Shown: positions 22,812-34,566 of the stretch, in pieces
Layout: each line of letters begins with the position of its first letter
Position numbering within the stretch: position 1 is the first letter of the stretch
Source: Gordius sp. MW1
Taxonomy: Eukaryota > Nematomorpha > Gordioida > Gordea > Gordiidae
Assembly (NCBI GenBank): GCA_964036665.1
Contig: OZ038526.1
Location: 29,822,001-29,886,000, forward strand
Length of the DNA: 64,000 nt
Reading direction: 5' to 3'
Position numbers and translations under genes: made by a program
The notes under the pieces: model-generated
Database searches by the model: none
What the model was told of the DNA's origin: nothing
The model's input: the letters and a program-made list of their open reading frames with translations, nothing else

Positions 22812-23356
22812 TGGCTACCACCACTTATTCATATATCTAATGGCACATCCGAGTGTTTATGTCAAAAGAATATTTTAGTGGTCATATTGCACTATAATCA
22901 TATTAAAAGGCGTAAAAGGAAAAAGTAACTAGCACTTGTTATTTTGTTCACATCATAATGTGACTCTAGCACACCCATCGCCCGCCCCTTAGAACCCCAT
23001 AATAACACTAGACACGCGGGAGCTGTTGAATATAGTATAAGAAATTAGAGATTATAAGACTCAAGGGAAGCAGAAAGAAAATACACCCATTTTTACGTGG
23101 GATATTAAATAAAACGTTATAAAAAACCTATAAGATAAATAAGGGAAAAACGTATTAACGGCAGAAAAAATATACTTTTTAACAAAATTGAACGGCAGCC
23201 TAGGTGAAAAAAGTCATAAAGAATAAATAAATCACTACCTATAATTTAAGGAATCTTAAGGATGTTAAAATGTTTACGCCAGATTCTACTTTATCATAAA
23301 TCCAGTTTCATTCATTAATTTCAGTTATTTATTATAATATTTATTTTATTCCTTCA
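22812..23356. other. No feature recognised
   Basis: AT-rich sequence between two TIR elements; no ORF, repeat end or RNA gene seen. Confidence 0.5.
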
Positions 23357-24399
23357 CAGTGACGTAAATGAGGGGGGGGGGGGAAACAGGAAATTCCCCC
23401 CCCCCTTACCCCCCGATTTTTTATGAAAAAATTTTTTTTAGATCTAAAGTTTATATTTTCTAGCTGGTGCAACGTAATTGATCAAGTAAGACACTTATTA
23501 ATTGCTATGCAATTTATTAGAATAGCTCCCACTCCAGGTGAAGTTCTCGAGATATTAGCTGGGAAAAAGAAAACATAAAATTATTTTATAATGACTTTTT
23601 TTTAATTTTAATGTTGAAATAAAAATGCTATAAAAAGGGCCAATCCATTTAATCTATTTTTTGACATAGTATTTTTTATATAAAAGCTAATAGGTAAAGA
23701 AGAGTTGTGATGTTGGGCAAGAGTTGTGATGTTGGGCAAAGATTACAATATTCTATAATCTGATAGGGCGTCCAAGGGATTCTTTGGACGAAATCCTTCT
23801 ATAATTTATTTTCATTCGCGTTTCGGCAAAACAATCAAAGAACTTGAAGGAAATATTATTTGGAAATTTGCCAAAACTTGTTTCTTGTTCAAAAACCGTT
23901 CATTTCTTTGCATATTGAGGTTTCTTAAGTTAAAAATCATACAACTTAGCCTTAGGTTCGACTACAATTACTAAAGTTTCTGCTAACTGTCTGACTTGCT
24001 GAAGATCTAGGTCCTTTTTTTGCAATTGCTTGCATAACATATTCAGATTGTCGTAGAGAAGTGAGCAAAGTTGCAGCTTCTGTTGCAACGTCATCGTGAT
24101 CATACCAGCTTGCTTCAATTTTTCCTTATTTGGTTTTCTCTTCCGTTTCTGACAACATTTCAATAAAACTTCATGACGTTTGAATAGATTAAATGGATTG
24201 ACACTTTTATTAGCTATTCATGGGGAATTAGCTCCTACTCCACATGACGCTGGGAAAAGAAAATATAAAATTTATAATGACTTTCTTTATGTTTTATACC
24301 AGATTTTATAATTTTTATGTTGAAATAAATATGTTATAATAAATTTTTGGAAATTTCCCCCCCCCCCCCATTTGGGAGAAAATCCTGGCTATGCGCCTG
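23357..24399 (-). mobile_element. Decayed hAT element with poly-G/C subtermini
   Basis: Ends CAGTGACGTA and (G/A)TGCGCCTG, followed by long G or C runs, are flanked by TTCCTTCA (23349-23356) and TTCCTGCA (24400-24407), 8 bp with one mismatch. Two internal blocks (about 23520-23660, 24175-24330) are partly repeated, one part inverted. A 77-codon minus ORF (23930-24163) containing L-Q-K-K-D-L-D-L-Q-Q is likely a piece of hAT transposase; a weak call. Confidence 0.7.
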
Positions 24400-24939
24400 T
24401 TCCTGCATTTATATTTTAGGTAACGCTTATTCATTATGAATAAAATTGAATTTTTATGTGCTAGCAATTATTACATTCCCGGGATCGTTCACAAAATAAA
24501 CAGGAGTTTGTCTTGATGGAGTTTTCACAATGCCTCATTGGGAAAATTTCGGCTCGCACGCAGACTTTTGTTTATCATTTTTATCAGTGGCGTAAGGCTA
24601 AGGGAAAAATCTTGGACCTCTAGGCCCTTAAGTCATTTTTTTATTTTATCTTAATTAAGAAACAATATAAAGATCATTGTTATTGTATTTGAATAAAACT
24701 TTTAATTATAATATTACAAATAAAGATGCTGTATAAGATAATAAAAAGTGAAAATTGTATAAAATTTTTGAATTGACATAAATCCATAAATTAATAATTA
24801 ATATTAATTTAAAACCCGAGTTTTTTATAATTAATCTCCACTTTATTTTTTATAATTTTTGCCCCTTGAAAGCTTTAATGCATTATCAATTGTCAATAAA
24901 ATTCAAGAATTATTTATTAATATTACTTTAAAAGCAATA

Positions 24940-26275
24940 CGTGTTGCTCAAACTTATGATGGGGCTTCAGTAAGGATGGGAGAAAAAAATGGTGTGCAAG
25001 CCATTTTTTTGTAAATCAAATCCATTAGCTTTATATAAGCATTGCTATGTTCACGGTGGCCCGTCAACTTGCCAAAAAGCATCTCGCCGAATTTAATGTC
25101 CCTCGGTTAGACATTTTTTAACCGGGGGACATTAAATTCGGCGAGATGGTTTTCGGCGAGTTGATAGGGCACCCTATGCTCACAAATTCAATTTGGCTCA
25201 ACAATCCCTTCTGCCAATACCTTTTTTAGTATATTACTGAGCATAATTTTTTTTCAGTTTCAGCGGGGGATCTAAAAATATGTAAGAGATGTTAAATATT
25301 AGGCATGGAACCATTGAACTGCCTTGTGCAGTGAGATGGACAAGTAAATTAAAATCGATGATGGGACTTTTGCCTAATTATTCTGCAATAATTAATTATC
25401 TTAAAAATTTAGAAAGGACAAAAGACATGGCTCAAGCCAGTGGGATTTTATTTTACATAACCTTTGTCTTTTGAAACAATTCTGAATTTAATATTATTTC
25501 AATATATATTTGAAATTGTTCAAAAAGTTCAGTTTCACAACTCAAATATTTGTTTAATAAATGCAATTACAGCGGTTAATAGCCTAATAATAACTATAAA
25601 GATATTAGAAATGGGGATCACTTTCAAATTCTTTATAATAAAGCGAAAGATTTAGCTGCAATTTTTGATTTATTACCTTCTAAACGTATTAAAAAACCAA
25701 AAAAGTATGACACATTTTAATCTTTTGAATCTACTAATTCATTAATTGATTTCATAATTGATTTATATTATCCTATCATCGGTAGAATAATAGCAGAATT
25801 AACATAAGATTTTTGAAAATTTATATAAGTCCTTAAAAGGTTTAAACCCTTCATCCCCTTTTTTCGCAATAAATTTCTTTTATCAGTATTAATTAACCAT
25901 TATGAATTAAAATTGGAAGATGCCGAATTAAAATGGCAAAAAAATATGTAATATATTATAATTCTTTATCTTCGATTAAAATAAAATGCAATCATATTTT
26001 TTCACTTATTAAAATTTTGCCCTCAATAGAGTTTCCAAATTTTAATATTTTAAATAAAATAATTTTAATTATCCCAATAACTTCATGTTCATGCGAAAGA
26101 TCGTTCTCATTGCTAAAACGGGTTAAAACTTATCTTCTTTCCACAATTGGACAAGATAGGTTGTCTTCCTTAGCTTTATTGAGCTTAGAACATGACTTTA
26201 TAAATGTTATTCCCCGGGGTGATATTATAATTCGTTTGCAACATCGAGTAAAAGGCGTAATGAACTACTATTAAA
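24940..26275 (+). pseudogene. hAT transposase remnant
   Basis: Enzyme that cuts and pastes hAT elements; here full of stops and frameshifts. Readable pieces in order: Q-T-Y-D-G-A-S-V-R-M-G near 24950-24985 (the Y/D-N-A-S box), A-V-R-W-T-S-K-L near 25330-25350 (the RW-S box), and the dimerisation end T-S-C-S-C-E-R-S-F-S-L-L-K-R with Q-D-R-L-S-S-L-A-L-L near 26080-26190. The last fits ZMYM/TTF-type hAT proteins. A MITE at 25055-25173 interrupts the second piece. Confidence 0.8.
25055..25173. mobile_element. 119-bp foldback MITE, MULE-like
   Basis: Two inverted arms of about 50 bp contain GGTGGCCCGTCAACTTGCC and CATCTCGCCGAATTTAATGT. Flanks CTATGTTCAC and CTATGCTCAC are a 10-bp duplication with one mismatch. 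Same terminal sequence as the larger element at 52921-53551. Confidence 0.85.
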
Positions 26276-27214
26276 AGACTAATTTTAATATTTAATGAAA
26301 AATTACTGGGCTTTTAAACTTGTTTTAAACTTTTATACACTTTCAAAATATATTAAAATATTATTTAATTTACGAAAATTCCATCCTGGATTTAAATTAA
26401 TTTTCCATCTCACATGCCTATTGTTTAACATATCTTGCCTATTTTTATGTACCACATGCACATATAAAGCCAATGATTTTCCAAAAAATAGTTTGTACAC
26501 CATTTTTTCACCTTTACTAGTGATATCCCATCAAAAGTTTGATAAATTAATATTAATAACAAATTTCTGAATTTTATAGACAATTGTTAACGCATCAAAA
26601 CTTTCAAGGGGGACAAATTAAAAAAAAATTCCTTTTGGTGTGTCATTTGATTCAACAAAATATACACAGACACTAAGTTGTTTTGTGCATCTTACAGCTC
26701 TAATTGCATCTAAAATTATTAAATAAAATTTTGATTCATTTAATTTTGACAGAATGTTTTTAAGGTTCATTTTGCCATTAAATTTATTAGATCATTTTAT
26801 TTTTTAGGTGGTGTAAAGGGGGGGGGGGTGCAAATATATTAATAATATCAGGAGCAATAACTTCTAAATACTCATTCTCGAACGAATTTCAATTTCATAA
26901 TTTTTTTTTTATATTTGATGTTATAATTACGCCTTTTGAAGATCACCTTAAAAAAGGCTTTTAAATGTTCTCATTGTTTCTTTGATATAAATGCTGCCTG
27001 AAAATGCTGCCAATATTGCATATGTAAAAATTAAATTTGTTATATATATGGCCAAGATTTTTGGGGTTGTAGCAATAATTTTTATAAAAACTATGTTATA
27101 TAGTTTGTAACTATTTGTATTATTTTTTAAAATGTCAACGATTTCTTGTTAATATCCCCGTCCACTTTGTGCCCTAACAATTCATTTATACAAAACTTAT
27201 TATCCCATGTGAAA

Positions 27215-28786
27215 TCTTATATATAAAAATGAAACTATGTGTGTGTGTGTGTGTATATACGCCACCAATTTTGGAAAATTACCAGACTGATTTGGCTCAA
27301 AATTTCACAGTTTATTCCTGACACTCCGGAGCATGTGTTAAGATTTGTTCGAGCCAAATCGGTCCAGTAGTTTTCAAGTAATTACTACCTTCCGATAATC
27401 GGTTACGGCTTAATAATTATTTACCTAAGAACTTATTAATGTCTTTTTTGATGATAATAGTGATTTTAGAGTCTTCTATGATCATTTTATCATGAATGCA
27501 TGTTTTTTATATTATTCAAACCTTCTTTTAATAAAAAAACATTTGCTTTTTATATTTCTACTAACTGTTTGGTCTCCATTACAAAAATAAAACATGTCAT
27601 TTTGATTTTTATTCATTTTCTTAGTGTTAGGTAAATTGCATATAAATTTAAAATTAGTATTTATAATTAAATTGATTTTTTTACAAACCTATAAGAGGCT
27701 TTAATAAACTTATATTTAAAATTTGAGACGTGTTACTCTATTGGTTTTAAAATTATGATCATTTTAAGAATGGGGTCCTACAAACCTCATAAGTCACTTC
27801 AGGGTTGGGATTTCTATAAGTACATTGGAGGGTTAAATTAAGGGAAAATATTCAGGTAAAATCTAAATTAGCTAATTCATCTAAACGCCATGTAAGTAAT
27901 GTTTATTCACTCTTAACTACTGCATAGCTTATGCATAGCTTGTAGCAGCACAGCACGCACTCTCCCCTTCTCCTCCCTCCCTAACTTATGCATATGGATA
28001 TGTATGCGTCATAGCATAGTAGCGCATCGCCTCCCATACAAAATAATATTTGGGTTATGTGGGGTTGGAACGGGGTTGGGAACAGGGATGGCCCGGAGTA
28101 GAGCAGGGTTGGAGCAAGGCGGCTGCCTTGCTCTTTGGGTGTGAATATTTTGGAGCAAGGGTATCCCCATGCTCGCATTATACGCTGGGTTGTGTGAGAA
28201 GGGAAAGAGAAGGGGGGGGGAGTTATATGGTATGGTGCTGTGCTACTAGTACATGCGTGGTATATATAATGTGTTAATCTAAATTAAAATAGTTTATAGA
28301 TGGCCAAAACCGATATAATACATTTACATTTTTTATTACAATATAGTAGAGTATTTATTTGATATTATTATTTTATATATTGATATTAGGATACAATATT
28401 ATTTTAATTTATTTTTTAAATCAAAACAAATGATAATTAAGAATTTATTTTATAAAATTGCTTAGTGACCGTCATTCAGCCGAAATATTAGGATATAAAA
28501 ACCATACTGACCTTGGGGTTTCTCGGGGTTTTGCATTTCGTTCCGACCTAATGTTTTGGGCTAGAGTTTGAATCTTGCCCCAAAATTTTAGTTAGGGACG
28601 TTGGGGAACCCTTAGGTGGATGCAAAACCCATGCTAAGCCTAAAAGGTTTTAGGTTAGGTAGGTTTAAAACCTCAGGTTTTAAAACAACCTAACGTAAAA
28701 CCTCAGGCTTGGGTTTAGAAAACCCCGGGTTTTCCCATCACTACACCCGGGGAAATGGCAAAACAACGTTTGCCGGGTTTATCTAG
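27215..28786 (+). mobile_element. Non-autonomous Helitron carrying a half palindromic hAT
   Basis: Starts TCTTATATATAAAAATG with a following GT-repeat, ends with hairpin GGCAAAACAACGTTTGCC, then GGGTTTATCTAG before T. Both ends fit Helitron rules with insertion between A and T. The segment about 27836-28744 inside it is related to one arm of the hAT at 2196-4787. Confidence 0.8.
27836..28744. mobile_element. Half copy of the palindromic hAT family
   Basis: Follows the right arm of the 2196-4787 element from loop to tip, ending TTTTCCCATCACTA at 28744. The opposite arm and tip are missing, and no target duplication is visible, so it is truncated or has diverged at its left end. Confidence 0.75.
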
Positions 28787-29132
28787 TTTTCTATATTGTT
28801 TTAACTACATTACTTTGTTTTATTTATGAATAAATTTTATTTATTTTATGCCGCCATATAAACATGAGGGTCTGAGACATACCAGTGTGATGTTATTAGA
28901 AATTTTACAAAGTAGTGGCGGAATATTAAGTTTGTCCAACGTTTATGATGGAAAAAATTTTCAATAGCATTTGACCCATGGTCGTATCCAGGCTTTGGAT
29001 TGGGGAGGGGGGGGGGGTAAACATAAATATTTTTATGGGGTATTATAGGAAATTTTTTCTCTGCCTACACCCATGGTTTGACCAGCTCAGCCCCCCGAAG
29101 GCAAAAAGGCTAGCTACGCCACTGATTTTTAT

Positions 29133-29767
29133 ACATAGACTAGATCGACTGCTCATCAACGTTGAATAAGTGTACCGTTTTTTACGGTATTTATAATGCG
29201 CACAAATAAGGAAAGGCTATATAGATTTTAGTGATTTTTGTTAAAGTGTTGTAATGTAATGAAAAATTTTTTTTGCTCTAAAGGGCTTTTAAAATATGTT
29301 TTATTTACACAATTCATATAAAAAATAAAATGCTGTGATGGTGTGATGTTAAAGCAATTTGTCATCTGCTTAATAATATTCGTGGTTATTCATAAATCAG
29401 TGAGCAAGGTAATTTCACTTTTTCAGAACAATGGGGGACAGTGCAGAAAGATGTAAGGGGTTGCCATATTCTAAATGGTGGATTTAATGGTACAGATTTT
29501 ACCATATGTAACATATGACATGAGCAATATATGTATGTATTTTTTGCCCCGAAGACGCCCAAGAGCTTAGTAAGTGCAATCTAAGGTTGAGCCCCTTCTC
29601 ACGCCAAATGATGCATAAGGCCACGTTATTGCTAACGTGTGATTTTATTCCTGTAACAAATGTATGTATTTTGCAGTGTAAATATGTATGATAATAAGTT
29701 AATGTACCTTAGGCGTGGGTTATGGTTAATAATTAAGCATTAGATTATGGGTAAGAATATGGTCGTA
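29133..29767. other. No gene recognised
   Basis: AT-rich. The part nearest 29767 may be LINE 3' untranslated sequence, since the LINE coding end follows on the minus strand. No other signal seen. Confidence 0.4.
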
Positions 29768-30625
29768 TTAGTGGAGGCGAGAAATATGGGTTTCCGAGAA
29801 ATTTTTCCATGATTTTCTATCATGCATAATAGCTTGTAACGAGGTCCAATCTTTACCTAGGGTTTGCATGTCGTGAAATACTTTGTATAGCCAGCTATTA
29901 TTGCACGTGCGACCCCTTAATTGAGGAGGACACCAAAACAGGGAAGATAAACAATAATTAGTTCCTTTTATTCTTACCTGATGGGCTAAGAAGCCCCATT
30001 TTCTGGTTAAAATTATATTCTTTATGGGAGGAATTTTGCACCGAACCCACAAGTCTTCGTTTGATATTATGTTAGGGTAGAAAATTCAACAAACTATCCG
30101 CAGCATTTTATTCACGTTGACTTGAAGTTTTCTTAGAGTGTGCTCTTAAAGACCAGGATTCACAACCATATAACAGAACTGGTAGGATCATTACTTTGAA
30201 AATACTGAGTCGTGTAGGGAGCGTCAAGTGGCGGGATCTCCATATGGCGGAACAAGAGTGAAATTCAACAAGGGTGCGTTGTAATTTTGACTCCACATCT
30301 ACTCCGGCATAGATGTCTGTTGTGATGTCTACTCCTAGGTATCGAACTTTGTGGGACACATTAATAAGGTTGTTATTGATCAGTATCTTGTCCTCTGAGG
30401 GAACGTTTAGTATTATCATTGCACATTTGTCGGCATTTATATATAGTCCAGCTTGTTTTGCCTGATCGGAGAATCTGTCCATCATAGATTGGGCCTTCTT
30501 TGTAGAGGTCGCCACCAGACATAAGTCGTCGGCAAAGATGAGTGAGGATAGCATAGTTCCGTTTAACGTAATGCCATCGGAGGCAAATATTGACCTTTTC
30601 ATTATCAGATCCATACACTGTCAGT
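29768..30625 (-). pseudogene. LINE (RTE/R1-like) RT C-terminal part, 5' truncated
   Basis: Minus strand, two overlapping frames. Starts with S-S-L-I-F-A-D-D-L-C-L-V-A (catalytic F-A-D-D), then G-L-Y-I-N-A-D-K-C and V-R-Y-L-G-V-D-I, then V-L-L-Y-G-C-E-S-W-S. After a frameshift near 30100 it continues with S-N-E-D-L-W-V-R-C, R-K-W-G-F-L-A-H and D-R-K-S-W-K to a stop near 29768. The order is that of the thumb and C-terminus of many LINE proteins. Only one clear shift, so it is younger than the remnants at 15.7 and 55 kb. The 5' end stops abruptly at about 30625. Confidence 0.85.
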
Positions 30626-33237
30626 TTAAAGTTAGTATCTTATAGACTACTCAACATTTTACACATTATTGGAATTATTATTGAACCGCACTTATCTTGA
30701 TTTTAAAATGAAATATAATTTTCTAAGTCATATTTTGCCAAAGCATCATCTCCAAGTCACATTTTAAATGTAAATATATAATGTTTCAAACTTTCACTGA
30801 CCCATCTAAGGTAATGACATTAATTAATATGTCAACTAATCAAAAACATAGTGATTTTTTTAATAATAATACCACAAGCCGTTGTCAAAATATCTCCTAT
30901 GACATTTATCGATCTTTAATCAAAATTATTTATTTAATAGTGTGTATATACAAAAGATAAAAAGATATGCTGTTGTATTTGCCGTAAATATAAATTTTGT
31001 GCATAATTTGCTGCAATATTTGAATACTAATGCAAATGGCGCTAGAAATAAAAATATTAAATTACACAACTCTGTTTTTTCTTCCTCAGTTTAATCTCTT
31101 ATTTTCAAATATTTGCCCAAAATGGTAATTAACATTATAAACATTATCCTGAACCTTCGATTTATTATCACCCTGATATCTTGCATCTAAAACATTGATC
31201 TCTAATTTAAGTTTTAAAGTAGAATAGAAACTTTACCTATTCGCTATCAACGAAATTTGTCTCATGTTTATTTCTTACATCTTACAATGCATATGTCCTA
31301 AATGTTTAAAAAATATTTACTCCTACGCCACTGACGTCATTTGACGTATTGTATAATTAAGCCTTTCATGGCTGCCTGCTGGCGTGCCTAGTTAAAAACC
31401 ATCCCACAAATTATTAAAGTGGTCCCACTAATTAAAACCTTGACGTGGAAAAGATAATTTAATTTGGGTGAGGACACTCTATAATTATGTTATCAACGGT
31501 GAGCTTGTATTTTCATTATGCCTATACTTTGCTATACAATTAATAACTTTGAAAGAATTTTTACTTATTCCTGTTTAGAATGTCGATTAATTATAATAAT
31601 GCGTTATAAGTCTCTTCCATAAAAATTATGTTAGATGTGGAAGCAAACATGTTTAGCAAAAATAGTCTACAGCTCTAGTTTTTAAAACTCTATTATAAAG
31701 CGCTTTGCAATTTTTTAGTCCCAATCTAAATTATGCATACAGAAAAAATAAAAAAAGGGAAGTTTAAGTGAAATTACCGAATTTTTAGAGTATAGCAAAA
31801 TTTAAATCCTTGGTAGTAATTTATTTTTTATGTTCACTCCTAACCCTTCATTTATCACTGTTTGACACATCAAAATGATTTCAGCAGGAGTCTATCGAAC
31901 TACACAGAAAATGACAGGTTAAAACATTTTTAAGTGATCAAATACTATACTTCAATAAATACAGTAATTGATTTAAAAGATGAAAGGGATAAGTTGATAA
32001 AGTGCCAAAATTTTAGCAGTAAATTTGGTCAATAATGAGCTTTTTTATTACAGTAATCTTTTTATATCATAACATATGCTGGGTCTAAAGTCTATATAGA
32101 CGTTTTAAGGTTTAAATTTAGAAAGTAATTAAAAATTTTCATTCAAATTCTCATATTTATCCATTCGTTATAATGTTTGACATTACACGAATAAATAGCT
32201 TTTATTAAAACTTCTCACAAAATTGATTTAATTAATAAAAACAAAAAAACGATGGATATGCGTATCTAGACTAGAATTCAAGTGATTTGCCACTAAGTCT
32301 TTAATTTAGAAAACTTCATAAAATAACTAGTAAAATGCGCTACAGTTCTGGCACAACGCAGCCAAGGTGCTTTTATCTTATAAATTTAACGTTATCTTTA
32401 ATGGATATGTGATATTTTTAGAAAGGTTTAAGTAAGTCCTAAAAATGTACCATTCATTTTAGAAGACAGATGACCATGAAATTCTCTTGGCCTTTAAAAG
32501 CTTTCTTATTAAATCGTGACGACATTGAAAAATGTACACCTCAAACAAATAGACTTAAAGAAGTGGGATTTTAAATATAACACTTTTAGTATAAAAAAAA
32601 TTATACTTTTTTGAACAACGCTGTTTTTTTTTATTAATATAGCTTTGTTGAACAAAGTAGGTTGCAAAATAATTGTTTAGTGCTTTTCCTCTAAAATTTC
32701 AGTATAATTAAAACGAAAAACGCTAGACTTCACAATAAAATATAGACTCTTAAGTGTTTATTTTTGATTAATATGAAACCTTGTTGAGCAAATAATATTA
32801 GGTCGAAAATATTTGTATACAATTCAAGTGCATTTTATTAACCAGGAACCTTACTTCTAGAAGTGATTGGTTATTTAATGAACTGCTTGGAACTAAGTGT
32901 TATTTTTACAACACCCCCAAATAATGTATAATATAGCCCCTTTCAACAATTTTTAGAATATTCGACTAATAAATATTAGAATGGTTCTAGGGGTGCATCA
33001 ACATTATTGTTTTAGGCCAAAAAATATCATAAAATATGAATCAATTCCTGTAAAAATTTTAACTTTATTAATATCTTTTGTCATATAAAATGGGAAACAC
33101 ATGACCAAATAAAACATATAGAGTAATATAATTAGTGGTCCATCATTAGTATTACAAAACATAATACATAGATGAGCCTTAAAGCACTGTAAATCACAAA
33201 AATGAATAAAAATTTAATATAAGAATGTAAACTTTTT
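30626..33237. other. Intergenic, nothing recognised
   Basis: 2.6 kb of AT-rich sequence upstream of the LINE and downstream of the GPCR. TACGCCACTG at 31325-31335 looks like one hAT terminus, but no partner was found. No ORF or RNA gene supported. Confidence 0.45.
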
Positions 33238-34566
33238 TTACAAACGGCCTAAAATTTTGTTTTTAAACATGGGAATTACATCTTTAACCATTGGGTCCAT
33301 AAATATGGTAATGTAAACGCTGAAAGCTGTGTTACCATATTTGGTAAGATACGCTATATGCTGAAACCAACATACGCCTTTGCTCTTAAATGAATCCGCC
33401 CAAGGCTGGTATAGTAACATATAAAAAATCATGGGTAAACTACTGAAAATAAAATATAAATTGAGTAGAATTAATATAATAGTTATTTTGAATTCATGTC
33501 TGCGCATGCCATAGGGATAAGTTTTTCGAATAAATTTTTTATTACATTTAGGATCGTTTATATTCGTATCTGTTATGATATTTAATTCATTTAATGTTTC
33601 AATCTTTGAACCTCTTATGTAAACAAGTTGGTTTTCATTCAACTCTGTAGAACAATCATTTCTTATATAGTCCCTTTTTGTAGATTTTCGGGTAGGCAAG
33701 TCTTCTAAGTTTATTGTATTACTCTTTGTATCTAGAATTTTATCTTTTTTCTTATATCCACGCCTTCTCGCAATTTTCAAACAACTGTGGATGATTATAG
33801 CGTTGCTTAAGCAAGATATGATAAAAGGGAGACCACTCATGAGCATGTTTGTCCACTTTCGATAAGAAATGAACCAGCTTGACACCTTTGCATTAGGTGA
33901 GTGAATATATCTGGTGATCATCTCATTCTCATTTACAAATTTGTTTAGGGTGCTATTTGTAAGAAGTTGCAAGGAATTTTTTGACCGCACTGAGATTACA
34001 TTCCATCCCCAACTATGCGGTAACGTGAGAGCAAAACAAATGATAAAGCTACTTCCAATTATTCCTCTAACTAAATCTTTGGTCATAAGTGTACGATAAG
34101 TTAAAGGTTGTTTAAGGGCCCATAAACGATCGACTGAGACTAAGGCTTTAAGGCAATAACTAAAGTGTGTAAAGACATCCATTAGAAAAAACCCTATTCT
34201 CAAGATGTAAAATACAAACCAGTATGAACGCCTGCAAGTATCATAACATGCCAAATATAATATGGTAACTGGTATTAGGTTAAGGCAATTTAAACCATCG
34301 GCTATTGTCATAGCACGTACGTAAAAATAAAGGCTTGATTTTGGAAAAAGGCGTGTTGATCGTTTAAGACTGCTAAAAAATGAACATTTAGAATTCCATT
34401 TGTCGTTTTTACTGGATTTAGAACGGGATAAGAGCATGCAGAATAGATAAAATATATTTCCACCCAAACCCAGAAGTATTATGGATGGCATGATGTAGCC
34501 ATAAGTGATTGTTGTTGTATACAGAATATAATTTTGGTCAATTATTCCTATATCTTCCATTGACAA
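33238..34566 (-). CDS. Rhodopsin-type GPCR, probable invertebrate peptide receptor, intronless
   Basis: 442-residue seven-transmembrane receptor in one uninterrupted frame. TM1 about 20-47 (GGN, N37), TM2 79-107 (I-A-D-G, D90), TM3 113-146 ending S-V-D-R-L in place of DRY, TM4 165-188, TM5 238-266 (G-L-P-F, P247), TM6 358-386 (F-S-S-L-P, P378), TM7 398-424 with N412-T-A-F-S-V-Y in the NPxxY position and a following M-D-P. The third cytoplasmic loop is long (about 90 residues) and basic, the C-tail short. C111 before TM3 has no cysteine partner in extracellular loop 2; N204 is a possible glycosylation site. Expected to signal through G proteins at the plasma membrane. Ligand unknown; the layout resembles neuropeptide receptors. 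The start is the first ATG in frame, 19 residues before TM1. Lack of introns is common for such receptors. Confidence 0.87.
   Translation of the reverse strand: MSMEDIGIIDQNYILYTTTITYGYIMPSIILLGLGGNIFYLFCMLLSRSKSSKNDKWNSKCSFFSSLKRSTRLFPKSSLYFYVRAMTIADGLNCLNLIPVTILYLACYDTCRRSYWFVFYILRIGFFLMDVFTHFSYCLKALVSVDRLWALKQPLTYRTLMTKDLVRGIIGSSFIICFALTLPHSWGWNVISVRSKNSLQLLTNSTLNKFVNENEMITRYIHSPNAKVSSWFISYRKWTNMLMSGLPFIISCLSNAIIIHSCLKIARRRGYKKKDKILDTKSNTINLEDLPTRKSTKRDYIRNDCSTELNENQLVYIRGSKIETLNELNIITDTNINDPKCNKKFIRKTYPYGMRRHEFKITIILILLNLYFIFSSLPMIFYMLLYQPWADSFKSKGVCWFQHIAYLTKYGNTAFSVYITIFMDPMVKDVIPMFKNKILGRL

Larger units (their letters stand above)
24585..29124 (+). mobile_element. hAT element with transposase remnant and two nested insertions
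   Basis: Ends CAGTGGCGTA and TACGCCACTG lie between perfect 8-bp duplications ATTTTTAT (24577-24584, 29125-29132). The plus strand carries a broken transposase (about 24940-26275). A 119-bp foldback MITE (25055-25173) and a Helitron (27215-28786) are inserted inside. G-runs next to the ends (near 26818 and 29010) resemble those of the neighbouring hAT at 23357. Confidence 0.85.

Noticed and set aside
31325..31336. TACGCCACTG as the end of another hAT element
   Set aside because: No matching CAGTGGCGTA start with the flanking 8-mer ACGTCATT found upstream.
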